Part shown: positions 50,630-62,269 of the stretch, piece after piece | How positions within the stretch are numbered: position 1 is the first letter of the stretch | How the letters are laid out: each line of letters opens with the position of its first letter | NCBI RefSeq assembly: GCF_000189635.1 | Contig: NW_002476376.1 | Location: 2,004-66,003, forward strand | Direction: 5' to 3' | DNA length: 64,000 nt | From: Tetrahymena thermophila SB210 | Taxonomy: Eukaryota > Ciliophora > Oligohymenophorea > Hymenostomatida > Tetrahymenidae | Notes under the pieces: generated by a model | Seen by the model: the letters and a program-made list of their open reading frames with translations, nothing else | What the model was told of the DNA's origin: nothing | Databases searched by the model: none | Translations under genes and position numbers: made by a program

Positions 50630-51195
50630 TAATATGTTCCAATTATAAATAAATTATACTTTCAGTAATAAAATGAAATGAAAAAATTTCTAGAAAAAAA
50701 ATTTAATTCAACCAAATATTTTAGAAATAATAGTTAGTAATACCTTCTTACCTCTTTGATTCGTAAGTTTACCTCATTAAAACATATTTTTAAACTAATA
50801 ACTTTATACACATAAGTATCTCTTTGCAGGATTGCTATTTGACAAATTTTATTTAGTTATCAGTCAATAAGTTTTTAGTAGAATTAAAAATTTTTTATAA
50901 TTATAAAAAAATGAAATTAAAAATAGCTTTTGAACCTAGCAAAATCAATTAAAAGATAAAAAATGCTTAACTAAATATTTAATTTTTTGATGAATTATTA
51001 TTTGATTTAACAACTTTTTACTTAAAAAATTTGAGGATCTTCTAAGCTTGCTTATCAGCAATTAAAAATTAATTAAAATTACTTTTCATAATTTGTTGTT
51101 TTTAAAATATCTTTTTTTAAAAATAAACTTAAGAATTAAAATGAGTTACAACACATATACAGAAAACATGAAAATATAGCTTATTTATTTTAAAT

Positions 51196-52539
51196 TCAAA
51201 ATAAACATATTAAAATAAAAATAAGTGAAATAAAAAGAGTGTTTATTGAGCCACTAGTAGTGGTTGAACATGAGCTGACACCATCTGCAGTACCAGATGT
51301 TCCTTATGGGCATACACAAGCAGTTACAGCAGTAGATCCAGCTGGAGAGGTACGATTATTAGTGCAAGAAGTGCAAGAAGTAGCACCTTATGCAGAGTAA
51401 GTATTAACAGCACATTTATTACAACCTGATCCATTACCATCTGTATCAAATGATGATACACTATATGAGCCAGCAGGACAGGTCTTAAGAGTAACAGTAC
51501 AAATAGATTAACCTGCTCCTATAGTTTAAGTATTAGGGGTTGATGTACCTGCAGTACAAGCAGTACATCCAGTTCCAGATCCATCTGTATCAAATCCTGA
51601 GGCAGAATAGTTACCTTTAGCACATGCTTTAAGAGTACAAACAGATTAATCTATTCCTTTTGTTTAATTATTAGGAGTTGATGTTCCTACAGTACAAGCA
51701 GTACATCCAGCTCCTGATCCAGATCCGTCTGTATCAAATCCTGAGGAAGAATAGTTACCTTTAGGACATGCTTTAAGAGTAAGTGTACAAACAGATTAAT
51801 CTGTTCCTATAGTTTAAGTATTAGGAGTTGATTTACCTGCAGTACAAGCAGTACATCCATCTCCAGATCCGTTTGTATCAAATCCTGAGGAAGAATAGCT
51901 ACCTTTAGCACATGCTTTAAATGTAACAGTACAAACAGATTAACCTGTTCCTATAGTTTAAGTATTAGGGGTTGATGTACCTGCAGTACAAGAAGTACAT
52001 CCTGCTCCAGATCCGTCTGTATCAAATCCTGAAGAAGAGTATTTACCTTTAGCACATGCTTTAAGAGTAAGAGTGCAAATAGATTAATCTGTTCCTATAG
52101 TTTAAGTATTAGGAGTTGATGTACCTGCAGTACAAGCAGTACATCCATCTCCAGATCCGTCTGTATCAAGTCCTGAGGAAGAATAACTACCTTTAGCACA
52201 TGCTTTTAAAGTAACAGTACAAACAGATTAATCCGTTCCTTTAGTTTAAATATTAAGAGTTGATGTACCTGCATCACAATTTTAACAAGGAACTCCATCT
52301 GTGGTGAAATCAAAACCTGTATAACTATATTATCCTTTAGGACATGCCTTAAATGTACATACATTTGGATCTTATCCAACCGTTCCTTTATTATGTGTAC
52401 ATAATCCACCAGGGCAGCTGGTACATTGGCCAGATGAACTATCGCCAGTAGGGTTATATGTACACATAGGACAGGGATCAGAGAGAACAACTTCTAAGAA
52501 GCTTAATACTACTATAAAAGCAAATAGTTTTTTATTCAT
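51196..52539 (-). CDS. GPI-anchored Cys-rich surface (immobilization) antigen, copy 1 (447 aa)
   Basis: Intronless frame, ATG 52539 to TGA 51196. The signal peptide MNKKLFAFIVVLSFLEVVLS is followed by a Cys-rich mature region. After an N-terminal CPMCTY module come about six repeats of roughly 50 residues with the pattern C-x2-C-TAGTSTPNTQTIGTDQSVCT, then KACAKGSYSSSGFDTDGSG. A distinct terminal module follows (CNKCAVNTYSAQGATSCTSC). The C-terminus is Ser/Thr-rich with a terminal hydrophobic stretch (INTLFISLIFILICLF), a typical GPI-attachment signal. This matches the Tetrahymena Ser-type immobilization antigens, which coat the cell and cilia. Family members are normally expressed one at a time under environmental control; the locus name cannot be told from sequence. 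It has the most internal repeats of the three copies. Confidence 0.93.
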
Positions 52540-52734
52540 TTACTAATGTTTAAGGTTTACTAATTTAATTAATTATTATTTATAATTTAATTTATTAATT
52601 AATTATTTATAATTACTTAAGTGCCAAACACTTTTTAAAATAATCGATTTATTTTTATTGATTAAGTATCTAATTTCCTGTTTTTATGTTTAATTTAGAT
52701 ATATTTATTTTCAAAAATTGTAATATTTCAAATT

Positions 52735-52850
52735 AATTGGGAGAGAAATTACAATCGGAGCGTTTTTAAGGCCAATATGTTTGAAGTTCACCTTCCATGC
52801 TAAATTTTTTCGCTCTCCAATCATTTCTCTAGGAGGGTTATATTTTGCAA
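52735..52850 (-). promoter_or_regulatory. Conserved GC-richer inverted-repeat element upstream of antigen copy 1
   Basis: About 200 bp upstream of the start codon lies TGGGAGAGAAATTACAATCG and, 60 bp further, CGCTCTCCAATCATTTCTCT. The outer parts (AGAGAAAT with ATTTCTCT, and CGGAG with CTCC) can pair imperfectly. A second copy sits in the same place upstream of antigen copy 2 and a truncated one upstream of copy 3. It stands out from the AT-rich background. A promoter element or small structured RNA are both possible. Confidence 0.5.
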
Positions 52851-52959
52851 CATTTTTAAAAAAATCTTTAAAGAAATTATAATAATGAAATTTTTTTCCA
52901 AATCATTCTCAACCTCAATAGTTAGGATCCCCCACCTGAAAGATTTAAATTAATTACAT

Positions 52960-54700
52960 TATTTTGCTTGAATTAAAAAAAAAGTAATTAGTAGTAATTA
53001 AGAAGATTGATTTTGTTAATATGAAAAGTATTGATATTTTACATGCTTTTTTCTAATTATAAAATTATAAATAATTTATAGTAAATAGTAAGTAGTTTCC
53101 AATTAACTATTTTTGAAAATAGTAGCATATCATTTTTTTCATAAAATTAATTTATTTTTATATTCAGTAAGAAACAAAAATTTTTGGAATATAGCTATTA
53201 TGAATGGAATTAAATGAGTAAGATAAATTAAATTAATCAGTTTGTTTATTTGTTGCTTGAATTAAAAAAAAAAGTAATTAGAAATAACTAAGAAGATTGA
53301 TTTTGTTAAAATGAAAGTATTGATATTTTATATCCTTTTTTCTAATTATAAAATTATTAAAAATTTATAGTTAATAGTAAGTATTATCCAATTAACCATT
53401 TTTGAAAATAATAGCATATCATTTTTTTCATAAAATTAATTTATTTTTATATTCAGTAAGAAACAAAAATTTTTTGGAATATAGCTATTTAGAATGAAAT
53501 TAAATGAGTAAGATAAATTAAATTAATCAATTCGTTTATTTGTTGCTTTAATTAAAAAAAAAGTAATTAGAAATAACTAAGAAGATTGATTTTGTTAAAA
53601 TGAAAGTATTGATATTTTATATCCTTTTTTCTAAATATAAAATTATAAATAATTTATAGTTAATAGTAAGTAGTATCCAATTAATCATTTTTGAAAATAA
53701 TAGCATATCATTTTTTTCATAAAATTAATTTATTTTTATATTCAGTAAGAAACAAAAATTTTTTGGAATATAGCTATTTAGAATGAAATTAAATGAGTAA
53801 GATAAATTAAATTAATCAATTCGTTTATTTGTTGCTTTAATTAAAAAAAAAGTAATTAGAAATAACTAAGAAGATTGATTTTGTTAAAATGAAAGTATTG
53901 ATATTTTATATCCTTTTTTCTAATTATAAAATTATTAAAAATTTATAGTTAATAGTAAGTATTATCCAATTAACCATTTTTGAAAATAATAGCATATCAT
54001 TTTTTTCATAAAATTAATTTATTTTTATATTCATTAAGAAACAAAAATTTTTGGAATATAGCTATTATGAATGAAATTAAAGGAGTAACATAAATTAAAT
54101 AATCAATTTGTTTGTTTGTTGCTTGAATTAAAAAAAAAGTAATTAGAAATAACTAAGAAGATTGATTTTGTTAAAATGAAAGTATTGATATTTTATATCC
54201 TTTTTTCTAAATATAAAATTATAAATAATTTATAGTTAATAGTAAGTAGTATCCAATTAACCATTTTTGAAAATAATAGCATATCATTTTTTTCATAAAA
54301 TTAATTTATTTTTATATTCAGTAAGAAACAAAAATTTTTGGAATATAGCTATTATGAATGAAATTAAAGGAGTAAGATAAATTAAATTAATCAGTTTGTT
54401 TATTCGTTGCTTTAATTAAAAAAAAAGTAATTAGAAATAATTAAGAAGATTGATATTGTTAAAATATAAAGTATTGATATTTTTACATCTTAATTTCTAA
54501 TAATAAACTTATAAATAATTTAAGTTAATAGTAACTAGTATTCAGTTAACCCTTTTTGTCAATAATAGCATGTAATTATTTTCATAATGTTAATTTATTT
54601 TTATATTCAGTAAGAAAATAAAAATTTTTGGAATATAGATATTATGAATGAAATTTCACGATGTAAATAAGATAAATTAAATTAATCAGTTTGTTTATTT
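52960..54700. repeat. ~288-bp tandem repeat array, about six copies
   Basis: Units start with GCTTGAATTAAAAAAAAAGT or GCTTTAATT variants near 52966, 53254, 53541, 53833, 54120 and 54407. Internal landmarks are AAGAAGATTGATTTTGTTAA, ATAGCATATCATTTTTTTCA and TTTTTGGAATATAG. Inner copies are nearly identical and the last is diverged, so the array has been homogenised. Related copies occur in units 2 and 3. Confidence 0.93.
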
Positions 54701-56207
54701 TTACCCATAGAAAATACCTATGCAAATATTAAACTAAAATTAATAAATTGAAATCAATAAATTAGGCAATCATAAATACTAAAAATGAAATTTTATCACA
54801 ACTAACTATTATGTCTAATCAATATTAATCTATTTATATTTTTTTAAAGGATATTTGATATATTAAATGTAAATATAAGTTGAGAAAATATATTGGCACA
54901 AAAAAAAAATTTAGGTTGAAAATTTAGAATTAATTTTATTTATAGCTTGTTGCATAAAGGAAAATCAGTTGTTTAGATTGTAAAACTAAATTAAAATAAT
55001 ATTAGAAAACTTAGCTTTTTCAATAAAATCATAAAAAGAAAATTGGATAATATCTAAATAGAGGATTTTAATACCTATAAGATAGTATTTATAAATATTA
55101 TCTACTTTTTTAAGATGAAATAAAAATATCTTTAGATGAAACATTTTTTGGGCAAATCAATAATTTATTAAAGAAAATTTGAAAAAGAATGCGAATCATC
55201 ATTTATTATCATGAGCAAAAATTTAACATTAAGATGCTGTAGTAATAGGTAATTAATGTAAAAAAATCTAAAAAATTAAATTTAAAAAAGTAAACTTTCA
55301 CTTTTTTTGCTAAAGAATTCAAAATAATTATTTTAATAAATCTATTAAAAAAAATTAAAAAAATTTTTTAACTGGCTGGCTTTCGTTTTATTTATTCAAA
55401 GAGGTTATTTTAATTTTATAGCATCTTGCTACTTCATAGTAAGTAAGTAAAATAAATGCACGGATATAGAGAATTTTTTTTTTTCATGAATAATATATTA
55501 TATGTAAGGTAGAGAGAGACCAGTTTTAATATAGATGCACCCAAAAAAACTGCAGATTTAATGAAAATAACAAAATTCCTTTCAAAAAATGGTGGTTGGG
55601 TCAGGTAGGTCTCTATGAATCTAATATATTACTTTGAATAATAAAATAAAATGAAATGAAAAAATCTCTTTAATTAAAAAAAATTTAATTCAACCAAATA
55701 TTTTAGTAATAATAGTTAGTAATACCATCTTACCTCTTTGATTCGTAAGTTTACATCATTAAAACATATTTTCAAACTAGTAACTACATTTAATATATAC
55801 ATAAGTATCTATTTGCAAGGATTGCTATTGGAGGAATTTTATTTAGTTATCAGTCAATAAGTTTTTAGTTGAATTAAAAATTTTTAATAAGTATAAAAAA
55901 ATGAAATTAAAAATAGGTTTTGAACCTAGCAAAATCAATTAAAAGATAATAAACTCTTAACTAAATATTTAATATTTTGATGAATTATTTATTATATGAT
56001 TTAACAACTTTTTACTTAAAAAAATTTGAGAATCTTTTAAGCTTGCTTATCAGCAATTAAAAATTAATTAAAATTACTTTTCATAATATTTTGTTTTTAA
56101 AATATCTTCTTTTTAAAATAAACTTAAGAATTAAAATGAGTAACAACACACGTATTAACAATAATCAAAACATGAAAATATGGTTTATTTATTTATTTAT
56201 TTTAAAT

Positions 56208-57272
56208 TCAGAATAAACACATTAAAATAAAAAAGAGTGATATAAAAAGAGTGTTTATTGAGCCACTACTAGTGGTGGAACATGAGCTGACACCATCTGT
56301 AGGACCAGATGTTCCTTATGGGCATACACAAGCAGTTACAGCAGTAGATCCAGCTGGAGAGGTACGATTATTAGTGCAAGAAGTGCAAGAAGTAGCACCT
56401 TAAGCAGAGTAAGTATTAACAGCACATTTATTACAACCTGATCCATTACCATCTGTATCAAATGATGATACACTATATGAGCCAGCAGGACAGGTCTTAA
56501 GAGTAACAGTACAAATAGATTAATCTACTCCTATAGTTTAAGTATTAGGGGTTGATGTACCTGCAGTACAACCAGTACATCCAGTTCCAGATCCATCATT
56601 ATCAAATCCTGAGGCAGAATAGTTACCTTTAGCACATGCTTTAAGAGTACAAACAGATTAATCTATTCCTTTTGTTTAAGTATTAGGAGTTGATGTACCT
56701 GCAGTACAAGGAGTACATCCAGCTCCAGATCCAGATCCGTCTGTATCAAATCCTGAGGAAGAATAGTTACCTTTAGGACATGCTTTAAGAGTAAGAGTAC
56801 AAACAGATTGATCTGTTCCTGTAGTTTAAATATTAGGAGTTGATGTACCTGCAGTACAAGCAGTACATCCAGCTCCAGATCCATCTGTATCATATCCTGA
56901 GGCAGAATAGCTACCTTTAGCACATGCTTTAAGAGTAACATTACAAACTTATGGAGAATTTCCTGATGTTTAACTACTAGCAGTTGTTGTACCTGGAGGG
57001 CAATTATTGCAAAAAAGTCCAAATTATGAGTAATCAAAACCAGATGAACTATATTTTCCTTTAGGGCATGGCTTAATTGTACAAACACTTGGATCTTATC
57101 CAACTGTTGCAGCATCTTTTGTACATAATCCACTAGGGCAGTTGGTACATGGGCTAGATGAGCTATCGCCAGTAGCGCTATATGTACAAGGAGGACAGAG
57201 AGGGGGAGGATTAGAGAGAACAACTTCTAAGAAGCATAACACTGCTATAAAAACAAATAGTTTTTTATTCAT
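56208..57272 (-). CDS. GPI-anchored Cys-rich surface (immobilization) antigen, copy 2 (354 aa)
   Basis: Intronless frame, ATG 57272 to TGA 56208, homologous over its full length to the copy at 51196-52539. It has the signal peptide MNKKLFVFIAVLCFLEVVLS, an N-terminal CPPCTY module with extra Pro, a more diverged first repeat (CNNCPPGTTTA), then three typical CTACTAGTSTPN-type repeats. The common terminal CNKCAVNTYSAQ module and a GPI-type hydrophobic tail follow. It is about 90 residues shorter than copy 1, mainly through fewer internal repeats. The frame is intact, so it is a candidate for alternative expression. The N-terminal domain is the most diverged part between copies, as expected if exposed epitopes evolve fastest. 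Confidence 0.92.
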
Positions 57273-57454
57273 TTTCTAATGTTTAAAGTTTAGTAATTTA
57301 TTTAATTAATTATTATTTTTTATTTTTATTAATTATTTATAATTATTTAAGTGCCAAACACTTTTTAAAATAGTTGATTTATTTTGATTGAAAAAGTATC
57401 TAATTACCTGTTTTTATTTTAGATGTATTTTCAAAAATTGTAATATTTCAATTC

Positions 57455-57565
57455 AAGTGGGAGAGAATTTTCAATCGGAGGTTTTAATGCCAATATGTTA
57501 GAAGTCTGACCTATCATACTAAATTTTTCCCTCTCCAATCATTTTACTTGGAGGGTAATATTTCA
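57455..57565 (-). promoter_or_regulatory. Conserved inverted-repeat element upstream of antigen copy 2
   Basis: Counterpart of 52735-52850, again about 190 bp before the start codon, with TGGGAGAGAATTTTCAATCG and, 60 bp on, CCCTCTCCAATCATTTTACT. The middle CCAATATGTTAGAAGT segment is also conserved, but the pairing arms are less perfect than in copy 1. Confidence 0.5.
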
Positions 57566-57659
57566 ATATTTTTAAAAAAAATTTTAACAAAAGAACTATC
57601 TAACTTATTACAATATTTTTTTAAAGAAGTAAATGAATTTTCAGATGACCTATATATTA

Positions 57660-58520
57660 ATCAGTAATTTATAAAAAATTAATTAGAAGTAATTAAGAAG
57701 ATTGATTTTGTTAAAATGTAGAGTATTGATATTTTTATATTTTATTTTCTAATAATAAAATTATAAATAATTTAAGTTAATAGTAATTAGTATTTAATTA
57801 ATAATTTTTACCAATAATAGAATATAATTGTTTTCATAAAATTAATTTATTTTTATATTTAGCAATGAAAAAAAATTTTGAAATATAGATATACATTATG
57901 AATGAATTATATAGATGTAAGTAAGATAAATATTATTTATTTATAGCTTGAATTTAAAAAAAAGTAATTCGAACAAATTAAGAAGATAGATTTGTTAAAA
58001 TATAAAGTAATGATATTTTTACATCTTATACTCTAATAATTAAATTATAAATAATTTAAGTTAATAGTATATAGTATTCAATAAAACATTTTTGTCAATA
58101 ATAGCATGTAATTGTTTTAATAAAATTAATTTATTTTTATATTCAACAATAAAAAAAAATTTTTGAAATGTAGATAAATATTATTAATGAAATTTATAGA
58201 TGAAAGTAAGATAAATTAAATTAATCAGATTATTTATAGCTGGAATTTAAAAAAAAATAATTAGAACTAATTAAGAAGATTGATTTTGTTAAAATATATA
58301 GTATTGATATTTTTACATCTTATATTCTAATAATAAAATTATAAATAATTTAAGTTACTGGTAATTAGTATTCAGTTAACCATTTTTGTCAATAATAGCA
58401 TGTAATTGTTTTATTAAAATTAATTTATTTTTATATTCAGCAACAAAAAAAATTTTTGGAATGTAGATATATATTACGAATGAAATTAAATGATATCATT
58501 CAGTAAGTAAGATAAATTAA
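57660..58520. repeat. ~285-bp tandem repeats, three diverged copies
   Basis: Copies begin near 57676, 57950 and 58235. They match the 52960-54700 family by AAGAAGATTGATTTTGTTAA, TAATTTAAGTTAATAGTA and AATTTATTTTTATATTCAGC, but differ from one another far more than those of unit 1. Confidence 0.9.
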
Positions 58521-59194
58521 ATGAATCAGCTTGTTTATTTTAACTCATAGAAAATAGATATGCTAATATTAAACTAAAATTAATAAATTAAAATCAATAA
58601 ATTAGGCAATCATAAATACAAATAGTATAATTTTATCTTGACTAACTATTATGCCTAATCAATATTAATCTATTTATAAATTTTTTTAAAAGGATATTTG
58701 ATATATTAAATGTAAATATAAGTTGAGAAAATATTTTGCGACAAAATAAAAAATTTAGTTAGAATACTTGTTGCAATAAGGAAAATAAATCTGTTATTTA
58801 GATTGTAAAACTAAATTAAAATAATATTAGAAAACTTAGCTTTTTCAATAAAATCATCATAAGAAAATTGGATAATATCTAAATAGAGGATTTTAATACC
58901 TCTATGGTAGCATTTTTAAGTAGCATCTAATTTTTTTATGGTGAAATAAAAATATGAATAGAAGAAACAGTTTTTGAACAAACCAATAATTTTACTAAAG
59001 AAAATTTCAAAAAAAATGTGAATTATCATTTATTATCATAAGCATTAATTTAGCATTAAGATATTAAGATACTGTAAAAATAGGTAATAAATAAATGTAA
59101 GAAATTATAAAAAATTAATTTGAAAAAAGTAAAATCATTCATTTGCTAATTTTCATATATATCATTTGCCTATATATATATTAATCAGCGGTAG

Positions 59195-59780
59195 GTAAAA
59201 AATTAATTAGAAGTAATTAAAGAGATAGATTTTGTTAAAATATAAAGTATTGATATTTTTGCTTTTTATTTTCTTATTATAAAAATAAATAAATAATTTA
59301 AGTTAATAGTAAGTAGTATTCAATTAACCATTTTTATAAATAATAGCAAGTAATTATTTTCATAAAATTAATTTATTTTTATATTCAGCAACAAAAAAAA
59401 TTTTTTAATGTAGATATATATTATGAATGAAATTTATAGATGTAAGTAAGATAAAATAAATTAATTAATCAGTTTGTTTATTTGTTGCTTGAATTAAAAA
59501 AAGTAATTAGAAATAATTAAGAAGATTGATTTTTTTAAAATATTAAGTATTGATATTTTTACATCTAACTTTCTAATAATAAAATTATAAATAATTTTAA
59601 GTTAATAGTAAGTTGTATTCAATTAACCATTTTTGTCAATGATAGCTTGTACTTATTTTCATAAAATTAATTTATTTTTATATTCAACAACAACAAAAAA
59701 AAATTTTTGGAATGTAGATAAATATTATCAATGAAATTAAATGATGTAAGTATGATAAATTAAATTAATTAGCTTGTTTC
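59195..59780. repeat. ~290-bp tandem repeats, two copies (internal duplication of unit 2)
   Basis: Two more copies of the ~290-bp family, beginning near 59205 and 59490. A tail (59780-60290) matches 58545-59060, so a repeat-plus-tail segment of about 1.2 kb was duplicated inside unit 2. Confidence 0.85.
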
Positions 59781-60992
59781 TTTTAACTCATAGAAATAAC
59801 TTGATGCAAATATTAAACGTAATTTATAAATTAAAATCAATAAATTAGTTAATCATAAAAACTAAAAATGTAATTTTATCACGACTAACTATTATGTCTA
59901 ATTAATATTAATCTATTTATAAATTTTTTTTAAAGGTTATTTGATATATTAAATGTAATATAAGTTGAGAAAATATATTTCCACAAAATTAAAAATTTGG
60001 GTTGAATATTTTTGAATTAATATTATTTATAGTTTGTTGCAATAAGGAAAATCTGTTGTTTAGATTGTAAAACTAAATTAAATTAAAATAATATTAGATA
60101 ATTTAGGTTTTCAGTATAATTATAAAAAGAAAATTGGATAACATCTAATAGAAGATTTTAATACCTCTACGGTAGTATTTTTAAGTAGTATCTAATTTTT
60201 TAAGACGAAATAAGAAGAAACATTTTTAGAGCAAATCAATAGTTTTATTAAAGAAAATTTGAAAAAAAATGTGAATCATCCATCATTTATTATAATTTTA
60301 AATTAAAAAATATTTTAATACTATTACTAAATTTTTTTTAACGAAACCCATACACATTTATGTTAAAAGCTAAGGAATCATAAATTTTATATAATAATAC
60401 ATGTCAATGATAACTAAATATTGTAAATATAATATTGGTTAAGCTGGGTTTCGACTTATTTGCATAAAATTTAAATTCAAAAATTTTGAATTATATAAAA
60501 AACATTGAATTCAACCAAATATTTTAGTATAATAATTTGTAATACCTTGCCACTTTGATTCGTAAGTTTACCTCATTAAAACACATTTATGAATGAATAA
60601 CAAAAATTTTGAATAATTTTTACTTTACATCTAATACAATACATTCTTTACAAGATTGCCATTTGAAGAAGAATTTTTTTCTAGTTATCAGTAAATAAGT
60701 TTTTAGTTGAATTAAAAAATTTTTATAAATATAAAAAAATGGAATTAAAAATAGGTTTTGAACCTAACAAAATTAATTAAAAGATAAAATTTGCTTAACT
60801 AAACATTTAATTTTTTGATGAATTATTATTTGATTTAACAACTTTTTTACTTAAAAAAATTTAGAGAATCTTCTAAGCTTACTTATCAGTAATTAAAAAT
60901 GAGTTTAAATTTTTAAAATATAAACTTAAGTATTAAAATGAATAAAAACACATGGATTAACAATAATAATACAGAAAACATGAAAATATAGT

Positions 60993-61035
<43 letters not shown>

Positions 61036-61043
61036 TTTTAGAT

Positions 61044-61964
61044 TCAGAATAAAGACATTAAAATAAAAATGAGTGATATAAAAAGAGTGTTTATTGAGCC
61101 ACTAGTAGTGATGGAACATGAACTTACACCATCTGTAGGACCAGATGTTCCTTATGGGCATACACAAGCAGTTACAGTAGTAGATCCAGCTGGAGAGGTA
61201 CGATTATTAGTGCAAGAAGTGCAAGAAGTAGCACCTTAAGCAGAGTAAGTATTAACAGCACATTTATTACAACCTGATCCATTACCATCTGTATCAAATG
61301 ATGATACACTATATGAGCCAGCAGGACAGGCCTTAAGAGTAACAGTACAAACAGATTAATCTGTTCCTTTAGTTTAAGTTGTAGGAGTTGATGTACCTGC
61401 AGTACAAAGAGTACATCCAGTTCCAGATCCGTCTCTATCAAATCCTGAGACAGAATAGTTACCTTTAGCACAAGCTTTAAGAGTAATAGTACAAACAGAT
61501 GAATCTGTTCCTATAGTTTAAGTATTAGGAGTTGATGTGCCTGTAGTACAAGAACTACATCCAGCTCCAGATCCATCTGTATCTAAACCTGAGGAAGAAT
61601 AACTACCTTTAGCACATGCTTTAAAAATAACAGTACAAACAGATTAATCTGTTCCTTTAGTTTAAGTATTAGGAGTTGATGTACCTGCATTACAACTTTA
61701 ACAAGAAAGTCCAGGTCCACTATAATTAAAACCTGAAGAGCTATATTATCCTTTAGGGCATGCTTTAATTGTACATACATTTTGAGACATTCCAAATGTC
61801 CCAACACCATTTGTACATAATCCATTAGGGCAGTTGCTACATGGACCTAATTAGTTGTCGCCACTAGGGCTATATGTACAAATAGGACAGGGAGAAGGAG
61901 ATTGAGAGAGAACAACTTTTAAGAAGCATAACACTGCTATAAAAGCAAATAGTTTTTTATTCAT
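61044..61964 (-). CDS. GPI-anchored Cys-rich surface (immobilization) antigen, copy 3 (306 aa)
   Basis: Intronless frame, ATG 61964 to TGA 61044. Same plan as the other two: signal peptide MNKKLFAFIAVLCFLKVVLS, CPICTY N-terminal module, three internal repeats (CQSCNAGTSTPN, CSSCTTGTSTPN, CTLCTAGTSTPT), the shared CNKCAVNTYSAQ module, and a hydrophobic GPI signal (FISLIFILMSLF). It is the shortest copy. The last ~90 residues are almost identical among the three genes, while repeat number is 6, 4 and 3. The reading frame is intact, but its upstream element is cut off 190-240 bp before the ATG, so its promoter may be altered. Confidence 0.92.
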
Positions 61965-62154
61965 TTATTAATATTTAAGATTTAGTAATTTATTTAATTA
62001 ATTATTATTTATAATTTAATTTATTATTTTTTTATAATTAATTAAGTGCTAAACACTTGTTAAAATAATCGATTAATTTTTAATTAATTAAGTATCTAAT
62101 TCCCTGTTTTTATATTTAATTAGATAATATTTTCAAAAATTGTAATGTAATATT

Positions 62155-62204
62155 TCAAATCAAATGGGAGTTAAATTTTTATTGGACCTTTTTAAGGCGA
62201 ATAA
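62155..62204 (-). promoter_or_regulatory. Truncated copy of the antigen upstream element
   Basis: Only the proximal half, ATGGGAGTTAAATTTTTATTGG then TTTTTAAGGCGAAT, is left at the position equivalent to the elements at 52735 and 57455; the distal CTCTCCAATCA arm is absent. Confidence 0.45.
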
Positions 62205-62269
62205 AAAATATTTAAAATTTTAATTTTATAAAATGAAACTTGCTTTTTGTAAATTTGTATGGTAGCTTA

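Larger units (their letters stand above)
50630..55600. repeat. Surface-antigen segmental unit 1
   Basis: First of three direct copies of a ~4.7-5.0-kb unit. In order each holds an AATTCAACCAAATATTTTAG block with a GATTCGTAAGTTTACCTCAT block (50763), the antigen gene, its GGGAGAG upstream element, a run of ~290-bp repeats, and an AT-rich tail with GATATTTGATATATTAAATG (54849). Units 2 and 3 begin near 55605 and 60480. Confidence 0.88.
55601..60479. repeat. Surface-antigen segmental unit 2
   Basis: Second direct copy of the unit at 50630-55600. It has the same order of blocks: AATTCAACCAAATATTTTAG near 55688, the antigen gene, the GGGAGAG element near 57460, ~290-bp repeats from 57660, then a tail matching 54710-55250 at 58520-59060. 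That repeat-plus-tail piece recurs at 59195-60290, so this unit carries an extra internal duplication. Confidence 0.88.
60480..62204. repeat. Surface-antigen segmental unit 3 (truncated on the right)
   Basis: Third copy, with AATTCAACCAAATATTTTAG near 60510, a long (TTTA)n tract at about 60986-61040, and the antigen gene. Homology ends within the upstream element at about 62200; the ~290-bp repeats do not follow, and the LRR exon array begins instead. Confidence 0.82.

Noticed and set aside
52206-61825. Leu/Val/His-rich minus-strand frames at 52206-52490, 56663-57223, 61172-61471 and 61583-61825
   Set aside because: Same strand as the antigen genes but in the wrong frame. The correct frame gives signal peptide, CxxC repeats and GPI signal ending at TGA.
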